The translations under genes and the position numbers were made by a program. Below are positions 58,433 to 64,000 of a stretch of 64,000 nt of DNA, piece by piece (positions within the stretch are counted from its first letter, which is position 1; the number at the start of each line of letters is the position of its first letter). The notes beneath the pieces are model-generated. The model saw nothing but the letters and a program-made list of their open reading frames with translations, searched no databases and was not told where the DNA came from. Source of the stretch: Flavobacterium aquicola (lineage in GTDB: Bacteria; Bacteroidota; Bacteroidia; Flavobacteriales; Flavobacteriaceae); contig NZ_QUNI01000009.1 in the NCBI RefSeq assembly GCF_003385115.1, forward strand, positions 62,001-126,000, written 5' to 3'.

Positions 58433-59122
58433 TTAAAAATTTACAGCAAAATTATTCAAGAGTTTTGCATCATATTTTTCTTTATCAAAAGTATACAGAT
58501 AAGAACCTTTTCTGGAAGATGTCATATCTTTCTCATCCAATTTTATCAGGATATCGAGCGAATTTATTTTGCTGATGAAATTTCTTTTATCAATTTCTTT
58601 ATCCAAAATAGACTCATACAGCTTAAGCAGCTGGCTCATTTTAAACTTTTCAGGTAAAAGTTCAAAACCAACAGGCCTCATAGACGTTCTGTAACGCAGT
58701 CTTCTGATGGCATGTGCTAACATTTTGTCGTGGTCAAAAATCAGCTTAGGCACTTCAGAAACACTAAACCATTTGGCATGATAGTTCTGAATCAATTCGG
58801 CATTATGATTTTCAACATTTATCAAAGCATAATAAGCTACCGATATAGTTCTTTCAACAGGATCACGATCAATCTCACTATACGTATAGAGCTGTTCCAT
58901 ATAAATATCATTAAACCCTGTATAAGTGTTCAATACCCTTATAGCAGCATCGTCCAAGACCTCTTCTTTTTTGAGGAAACCTCCCATCAGGGACCACTTC
59001 CCTCTTTCGGGTTCAAAATCCCTTTTAATCAAAAGAATCTTTAGTCCTCCTTCATCAAAACCAAAAATAATACAATCTACTGCTAGAAGCACTTTGTCTT
59101 CTGTACTATAACTATTTAGCAT
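58433..59122 (-). CDS. Nudix-domain transcription regulator, AraR-like
   Basis: This 229-residue protein has the same architecture as the product of 30862-31581: an N-terminal Nudix fold (DCIIFGFDEGGLKILLIKRD, GKWSLMGGFL) and a C-terminal winged helix (about 145-225, LLPEKFKMSQLLKLYESIL). The Nudix box (about residues 48-70) has lost the catalytic acids; REUxEE reads RVLNTY. In Bacteroides the arabinose regulator AraR has this architecture. A palindromic operator occurs in its own promoter and also before transketolase, the adjacent susC and the SGLT gene, so it is the likely regulator of that set. Confidence 0.85.
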   Translation of the reverse strand: MLNSYSTEDKVLLAVDCIIFGFDEGGLKILLIKRDFEPERGKWSLMGGFLKKEEVLDDAAIRVLNTYTGFNDIYMEQLYTYSEIDRDPVERTISVAYYALINVENHNAELIQNYHAKWFSVSEVPKLIFDHDKMLAHAIRRLRYRTSMRPVGFELLPEKFKMSQLLKLYESILDKEIDKRNFISKINSLDILIKLDEKDMTSSRKGSYLYTFDKEKYDAKLLNNFAVNF

Positions 59123-59170
59123 TTTAACATTTTATTTATGCGGTAAATATAACAACTTCCTTGAAACTAC

Positions 59171-59203
59171 CAAATTTAATTAGTGTGGTATTTACACTAA
59201 AAA
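59171..59203 (-). promoter_or_regulatory. autoregulatory operator of the second Nudix gene
   Basis: On the minus strand TAAATTTG (59178-59171) is an exact -7. The spacer between it and a poor -33 (TTTT, 59203-59200) is almost filled by the palindrome TTAGTGT-N7-ACACTAA (59180-59200). The half-site spacing matches the other three operators. Confidence 0.7.
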
Positions 59204-59640
59204 TGAGCATATAACCACAAAATCACTAAAATTGGCACTTAAGATATATATACAGTAAATCGCTGTCGATCTGCAGGATAACTTTTTCAAACATAAATGG
59301 AATAAAAAGTATCAATTACAAGTAATATTTTGGCATAATTCAGAATTTTAAGTGTTAAAATAACATTTAAAAACTCATTTTCACCCTTTTTGAAGGCAAA
59401 AAAGCAAGTTTCATTACAAAAATTAACAAGAATATTATTTTAATTTTATTTAAAAGTAACAATTTTATTAAAAAAAACTTAAAAATAGAAAATAAATTTC
59501 AATATAAATTAAATAACTGATAATCAATAATTTACAATTCACGAAAACGTTTTACAAATTAATTAAACACACATATTCTTTCATTTTTAGGTATTTTTTG
59601 AGATATCCATTTTTATTTCAACCTTTTTTTAAAAGATTAA

Positions 59641-59695
59641 TTTGTTTTTGTACTTTTTTTTTATTTAAATTTACAAATGTAAAAACTACACTTAT
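59641..59695 (+). promoter_or_regulatory. second susC promoter and palindromic operator
   Basis: TTTG (59641-59644), a 21-nt spacer and TAAATTTA (59666-59673, one mismatch) are followed from the last -7 base by ACAAATGTA-AAAAC-TACACTTAT (59673-59695). The arrangement is the same as at transketolase. It ends 22 nt before the ATG at 59718. Confidence 0.72.
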
Positions 59696-59717
59696 AATTA
59701 ACCAAAATGCAATCAGT

Positions 59718-62700
59718 ATGACAACAAACCACAGATTATTTTTTTATTGCAATTTTTTATTGCCTAAAAAAGAATGGCTAATAGCATTATTAATGATGCT
59801 ATTTAGTACTTATACCCTATCGGCACAACAAGCTAATACAGTATCTGGAAAAATTACATCAGAGAAAGACGGAATGCCCCTTCCTGGTGTAAATATTTTA
59901 GTAAAAGGAAGCAATGCTTCGGCTTCTTCCGGATTTGACGGTGAATATTCTATCAGTGCCAAACCAACAGATGTCCTAGTTTTTTCTTATGTCGGATATG
60001 AAACAAAAGAAGTTACTATTTCAAACCGCACGCAAATTAACTATGCCTTAAAGGAGGACAGCAACAAACTTAACGAAGTTGTCGTGGTTGGATATGGAAC
60101 ACAAAAGAAAGCAGATTTAACAGGAGCTATTTCAACTGTAGCAGTTAATGAAATGAACAAAGTTGCTGCTAGTGATTTTTCACAACTTTTACAAGGAAGA
60201 GCTTCAGGAGTGATGGTTTCAAGTGATGGTGAGCCTGGAGCATCTCCGAATGTACGAATTAGGGGAATTGGTACTTTTGGGAATAATCAACCATTATATG
60301 TTGTTGACGGAGTTCCAGTAGGAACATCAATCAGGGATTTTAACCCAAATGATATCAAAAGCGTTCAAATTCTAAAAGATGCATCAGCAGGTGCAATTTA
60401 TGGATCAAGAGCTGCAAATGGCGTAGTTATAATTACTACTAAATACGGATCTAAAAACGCCGCTCTGAAGGTTGATTATGAAACTTATTATGGAATTGAT
60501 GAAGTTCCTCAAAACATCCCTGTTTTAAACCGAAAAGATTATCAAATGATTGTTAATGAAAAACGCACTAATGCCGGACTTCCATTAATATCAGGAAATG
60601 ATCCAACTTCAGATCTTTTTGTGGATGACATTGATACAGACTGGCAGAAAGTTGGTTTAAAAAATGGATCAAGAACAGAACATAATCTTAATTTTTCAGG
60701 AGGAGGAGAAGCTTCAACTTATAATGCCTCCATAAATTATTATGCCAATGAAGGCCTCTTTGAAGGAAATGGACCTACCTATAAAAGATATTCAGGTAGG
60801 ATAAATATGGTAGCAGAAAAAGGAATATTTAAAATTTCTCCGTCACTATATTACTCTCATTCATTTGAAAATTCATTAACGTTTAGAGGAGATGTTTTAA
60901 CAGGAGGAAGACCCCCTCTAATAAATGATTTAGTAACTGCAATACCGACGTTAGGAGTTTATGATGAAAATAATATAGGAGGATATGCAGGAACATCATC
61001 TCAAATACATCAAACAATATCACTAAACGTCCCTGGAATAAATAATCTATTCACCAATACAATTGAAGTAGACAGAACATTTGCGATTATCAATCCAGAG
61101 TTAAAATTGATAAAGTCAAACGGGCATACACTTACATATAAACTTAATTCAAGTTATGATAAAACTTATGCAAGAGACTTTTCTTTTGTTCCTAAATTCG
61201 AACAAGGTTACTTTTTTGGTTCAGGAAAATCACTTCTGGACGATAATTCAAGGATTTACACCATTGGTCTAGTAGAGAACACATTAAACTATAAAAAAGA
61301 TTTTGAAAAACATAGTCTGGATGTTTTAGTAGGTCAAACATTTCAAAAAAATAGTACAGTTATCAGAACTGGACATTCTGAAAATTTACCAGAGCCATAT
61401 TATCCTGTCCTTTCAAATGGTAATAATCAGTCTTCAGGAGGGTCTGAATTTAACAGTACTTTAGCCTCTTATTTTGGACGTATAAATTATAATTTTGATG
61501 ATAAATACTTAGTAACCGGAACAGTTAGACGAGATGGTTCTTCTCGATTTGCTCCGCAAAACAGATACGGAACTTTTCCGTCAGTTGCTTTAGGCTGGAA
61601 AATCTCAAATGAGGAATTTTTCAATATCTCAAAAGACATTGTAAATCAGCTAAAATTACGTGCCAGTTATGGTCAATTGGGGAACGAAAACATTGGAGAC
61701 TACTTGTATCAGCCTACTGTTAATAGAAATATACTATACAATTTTAATGGTGTTCCTGTTACGGGCGGTTTACAAACCAGCATAGCAATTGAAGATATTA
61801 AATGGGAAACAACAACTTCAACAGATATAGGATTAGACGGAACTTTTTTCAATAATAGTTTAGATATCACATTAGATTATTATAAAAGAACTACAGATGA
61901 TGTTTTGGTAGGTGTGCCTATTCCTGCTTCTACAGGTTCTATAAACACTGCTCCTGTCGTTAATGCAGGCAGCTTAGAAAATAGTGGTTTTGAAGTTGAA
62001 GCAGCTTATCATTCTGATAAAAATAAAAAATTCAGCTATGACATTTCTGCTAATGTAAGTACTTTAAAAAATAAAGTTTTATCATTAGGTGGTAATAATG
62101 AGCCAATTTATGGTGTAGGATCTAAAACTCAGGTTGGAGGACAAGTTGGAGAACATTTTGGATATGTTTATGAGAAGATATTTCAAACTACTGAAGAAGT
62201 AAATAATCATGCTTTTCAAAGTGCCTCTACAGCACCTGGAGATATTAGTTTTAAAGACATAAACAATGATGGAGTAATCAATGCATCAGATAGAACTTAT
62301 TTAGGAAGTTCTACACCAAAGGTAACATACGGATTTAACCTAACTGCAAAATATCAAAATTTTGATTTTACATTATTCGCATCTGGAGCTGCAGGCTACT
62401 ACATAAATAGCTGGTTGTATAGATCGCTAATGTTAACTACAGACGCATTAAATTCACATGAAGATATTTTGGACAGATGGACACCAACCAATACTGACAC
62501 AGATATACCAAGACTGATAACAAATGATCCAAATGGAAATGGAAGGGATTCTAACAGACCTGGATGGTTACAAAAAGGTGATTATTTAAGAATAAATACA
62601 GTTTCTCTAGGATATACTATTCCAGTAAAAATGTTTGGAGGAATAAAGGCTCCTCGAATCTATGCTACAGGACAAAACTTATATACTTTTCAAAAGTATA

Positions 62701-62807
62701 AAGGATTTAATCCAGATTTTAACTCCGGAGTATTTAATCCTGGATTTGATGGAGGATCTTATCCTAGACCAAGAACATATATGTTAGGGATTCAATTATC
62801 ATTTTAA
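59718..62807 (+). CDS. SusC/RagA-family TonB-dependent transporter, second locus
   Basis: The product has about 1029 residues from the ATG at 59718. A TTG-initiated extension to 59598 would include the promoter and operator. The N-terminus has a long polar segment before the hydrophobic signal core (WLIALLMMLFSTYTLSAQQ). A carboxypeptidase-regulatory-like domain (LPGVNILVKGSNASASSGFDGEY), VVVVGYGTQKKADLTGAI, the plug (PNVRIRGIGTFGNNQPLYVVDG, IYGSRAANGVVIITTKYG) and the barrel follow. The operator at its promoter links it to the AraR-like regulator, so arabinan or arabino-oligosaccharides are likely cargo. The substrate is inferred only from regulation. Confidence 0.93.
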   Translation: MTTNHRLFFYCNFLLPKKEWLIALLMMLFSTYTLSAQQANTVSGKITSEKDGMPLPGVNILVKGSNASASSGFDGEYSISAKPTDVLVFSYVGYETKEVTISNRTQINYALKEDSNKLNEVVVVGYGTQKKADLTGAISTVAVNEMNKVAASDFSQLLQGRASGVMVSSDGEPGASPNVRIRGIGTFGNNQPLYVVDGVPVGTSIRDFNPNDIKSVQILKDASAGAIYGSRAANGVVIITTKYGSKNAALKVDYETYYGIDEVPQNIPVLNRKDYQMIVNEKRTNAGLPLISGNDPTSDLFVDDIDTDWQKVGLKNGSRTEHNLNFSGGGEASTYNASINYYANEGLFEGNGPTYKRYSGRINMVAEKGIFKISPSLYYSHSFENSLTFRGDVLTGGRPPLINDLVTAIPTLGVYDENNIGGYAGTSSQIHQTISLNVPGINNLFTNTIEVDRTFAIINPELKLIKSNGHTLTYKLNSSYDKTYARDFSFVPKFEQGYFFGSGKSLLDDNSRIYTIGLVENTLNYKKDFEKHSLDVLVGQTFQKNSTVIRTGHSENLPEPYYPVLSNGNNQSSGGSEFNSTLASYFGRINYNFDDKYLVTGTVRRDGSSRFAPQNRYGTFPSVALGWKISNEEFFNISKDIVNQLKLRASYGQLGNENIGDYLYQPTVNRNILYNFNGVPVTGGLQTSIAIEDIKWETTTSTDIGLDGTFFNNSLDITLDYYKRTTDDVLVGVPIPASTGSINTAPVVNAGSLENSGFEVEAAYHSDKNKKFSYDISANVSTLKNKVLSLGGNNEPIYGVGSKTQVGGQVGEHFGYVYEKIFQTTEEVNNHAFQSASTAPGDISFKDINNDGVINASDRTYLGSSTPKVTYGFNLTAKYQNFDFTLFASGAAGYYINSWLYRSLMLTTDALNSHEDILDRWTPTNTDTDIPRLITNDPNGNGRDSNRPGWLQKGDYLRINTVSLGYTIPVKMFGGIKAPRIYATGQNLYTFQKYKGFNPDFNSGVFNPGFDGGSYPRPRTYMLGIQLSF

Positions 62808-62823
62808 TTTATTACTTAGTATC

Positions 62824-64000
62824 ATGAAAACAAACAAATTAATAATAATTATATTATCGTTAAATCTTCTTCTTATTAGTTGTGATGACGAACTCAATTT
62901 ATCAAATCCAAACAGCCAGACAGCAGGAAACTTTTGGCTAAATCAGGATCATGCTATCGAAGGAACAAATGCTATCTACAATAGTCTCTTGATTGATGGT
63001 TATTACATGAGGATGACCCCTGCCCTTTCAGATGGAAGGGGAGATGACTTTACAGCAGATAGCCCATGGCCAGATTTAGGACAAGTAGCAAACTTTACCA
63101 TTCTACCTACATCAGGTCCTGTTCAATGGATGTGGTCTGCTTATTACCAATGTGTGTTTAGATCTAATCAGGTATTAGGAAACGTACCTAATATCCAAAT
63201 GGATCAGGCACTTAAAGATAGATGTCTCGGACAAGCATATTTTTTAAGAGGTCTTTCTTATTTTAATCTAGTAACCAACTTTCAAAAAGTCCCATTGATA
63301 TTAACTGTTCCTGCAACATCCAAAGACCGTTATCCAGCTACTGCATCGGAAGAGGCAATTTGGAATCAAATTATATCTGACTTTCAAAATGCTCAAAAAC
63401 TATTACCTGTTAGCTATGGTAATGTTACAGGACCAGATAAAGGACAATTAGGTAGAGCTACAAAAGGTGCTGCAACTGGATTCTTAGGAAAAACATATTT
63501 ATACAATAAACAATGGGAATTAGCCGGTATTGAGTTCAAAAAAATTATTGAAGGGGCTGAATTAAATATCTATAGCTTACAAAGCTCATTTAAAAATAAC
63601 TTTAGTCCTTTATCTGATAATAATTCTGAATCGCTTTTTGAAGTCCAATTTGGGACTCCTGATCAATTAGGAGGGACTATCAAAAATTATGGAGGAGATC
63701 CAAATTCAGCATGGATGCAGGTTTCATCAGTTGGGCATACTTATGCACAAGATGGATATGGATATTCAGATTTTTTACCCACTCGTTGGATTTATGATGA
63801 ATTTAAAAAAGAACTTACTGTTGATGGAAAATTAGACCCTCGTTTATTAACTACAATTGCTTCTTATGAACCATCTGAAAATTCTACAACAGTATATGCC
63901 GGTGTGCCTTGGCCTCATTCAACTACGGCTATTTACCCTAGAAAATATACTCATGATGGATTTGGATTAGCAACCGAAAGTCAAGGAAGTGTTGAACTTT
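62824..64000 (+). CDS. SusD/RagB-family lipoprotein, truncated by the window end
   Basis: The frame is open from the ATG at 62824 to the end of the window (about 392 residues seen). The lipoprotein signal ends LLLISC (about residue 20), followed by DDELNLSNPN. SusD features include AYFLRGLSYFNLVTNFQKVPLIL and RATKGAATGFLGKTYLYNKQWELAG. It follows susC by 16 nt and is its partner. The C-terminal part and the glycosidases that should follow are outside the window. Confidence 0.9.
   Translation, partial: MKTNKLIIIILSLNLLLISCDDELNLSNPNSQTAGNFWLNQDHAIEGTNAIYNSLLIDGYYMRMTPALSDGRGDDFTADSPWPDLGQVANFTILPTSGPVQWMWSAYYQCVFRSNQVLGNVPNIQMDQALKDRCLGQAYFLRGLSYFNLVTNFQKVPLILTVPATSKDRYPATASEEAIWNQIISDFQNAQKLLPVSYGNVTGPDKGQLGRATKGAATGFLGKTYLYNKQWELAGIEFKKIIEGAELNIYSLQSSFKNNFSPLSDNNSESLFEVQFGTPDQLGGTIKNYGGDPNSAWMQVSSVGHTYAQDGYGYSDFLPTRWIYDEFKKELTVDGKLDPRLLTTIASYEPSENSTTVYAGVPWPHSTTAIYPRKYTHDGFGLATESQGSVEL

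Larger units (their letters stand above)
59123..59717. other. divergent intergenic region Nudix regulator / second susC
   Basis: It contains the regulator's own promoter-operator at 59171-59203 and the susC promoter-operator at 59641-59695. The sequence between (about 59210-59640) is very AT-rich with no gene seen. Confidence 0.6.

Noticed and set aside
59598..59717. N-terminal extension of the second SusC from a TTG at 59598.
   Set aside because: The extension would translate the promoter and operator. The ATG at 59718 gives a normal signal peptide.

Overview
The window looks like a chromosomal segment of a Flavobacterium-type member of the Bacteroidota. The evidence is AT-rich DNA, two SusC/SusD pairs, a type IX secretion (T9SS) C-terminal tail on one secreted enzyme, lipoprotein signals, Nudix-domain transcription factors and promoters of the Bacteroidetes form TTTG-N19-21-TAnnTTTG. 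Almost every gene concerns plant cell-wall sugars.

Layout. (a) 1-524: the 3' end of a Gfo/Idh/MocA oxidoreductase with a terminator. (b) 740-30447, all on the minus strand and transcribed from the right: xylB-xylA, then a xyloglucan utilisation locus (susC, susD, a putative surface glycan-binding lipoprotein, GH2, GH31, GH97, GH3, GH39, GH3, BACON-GH5, CE20-like esterase, GH43, GH95). (c) 30862-31581: a divergent Nudix/winged-helix regulator. (d) 31797-34223: a GH74 endo-xyloglucanase with a T9SS tail, its own promoter and terminator. (e) 34461-41019, minus strand: a non-phosphorylating L-fucose pathway (dehydrogenase, FucP-type permease, UxaA-family dehydratase, second dehydrogenase, FAH-family hydrolase, lactonase). 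(f) 41550-42542: a TerC/Alx membrane protein. (g) 42825-44522: an SGLT-type sugar symporter. (h) 44806-53651, minus strand: a galactan/galactose operon (galM, GH53, galK, galT, LacZ-type GH2, galE) facing a GntR-type regulator at 53749-54747. (i) 55498-58350: transketolase and transaldolase. (j) 58433-59122: a second Nudix regulator. (k) 59718 to the window end: a second susC/susD pair whose locus continues outside.

How it fits together. GH74 and GH5 cut the xyloglucan backbone at or outside the surface and SusCD imports oligosaccharides. CE20, GH95, GH2, GH31, GH39/GH43 and GH3 then remove acetyl, fucose, galactose, xylose, possibly arabinose, and finally glucose. Released xylose goes to XylA/XylB, fucose to the fucose operon, galactose to the Leloir genes, and pentose phosphates to transketolase/transaldolase.

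The most striking signals are regulatory. A 26-bp promoter-operator module is nearly identical before xylB, GH74 and the fucose operon, which would make one xyloglucan regulon; the adjacent Nudix protein is the obvious candidate regulator. A different palindrome with 9-bp arms and a 5-bp spacer occurs before transketolase, the second susC, the second Nudix regulator and the SGLT symporter, suggesting an arabinose-type (AraR-like) regulon. Tandem TACCAGT sites lie between galM and the GntR gene. Intergenic gaps also carry several families of palindromic repeats, including two copies of a 113-nt structured element. No tRNA, rRNA, CRISPR array, transposase or phage gene was seen.
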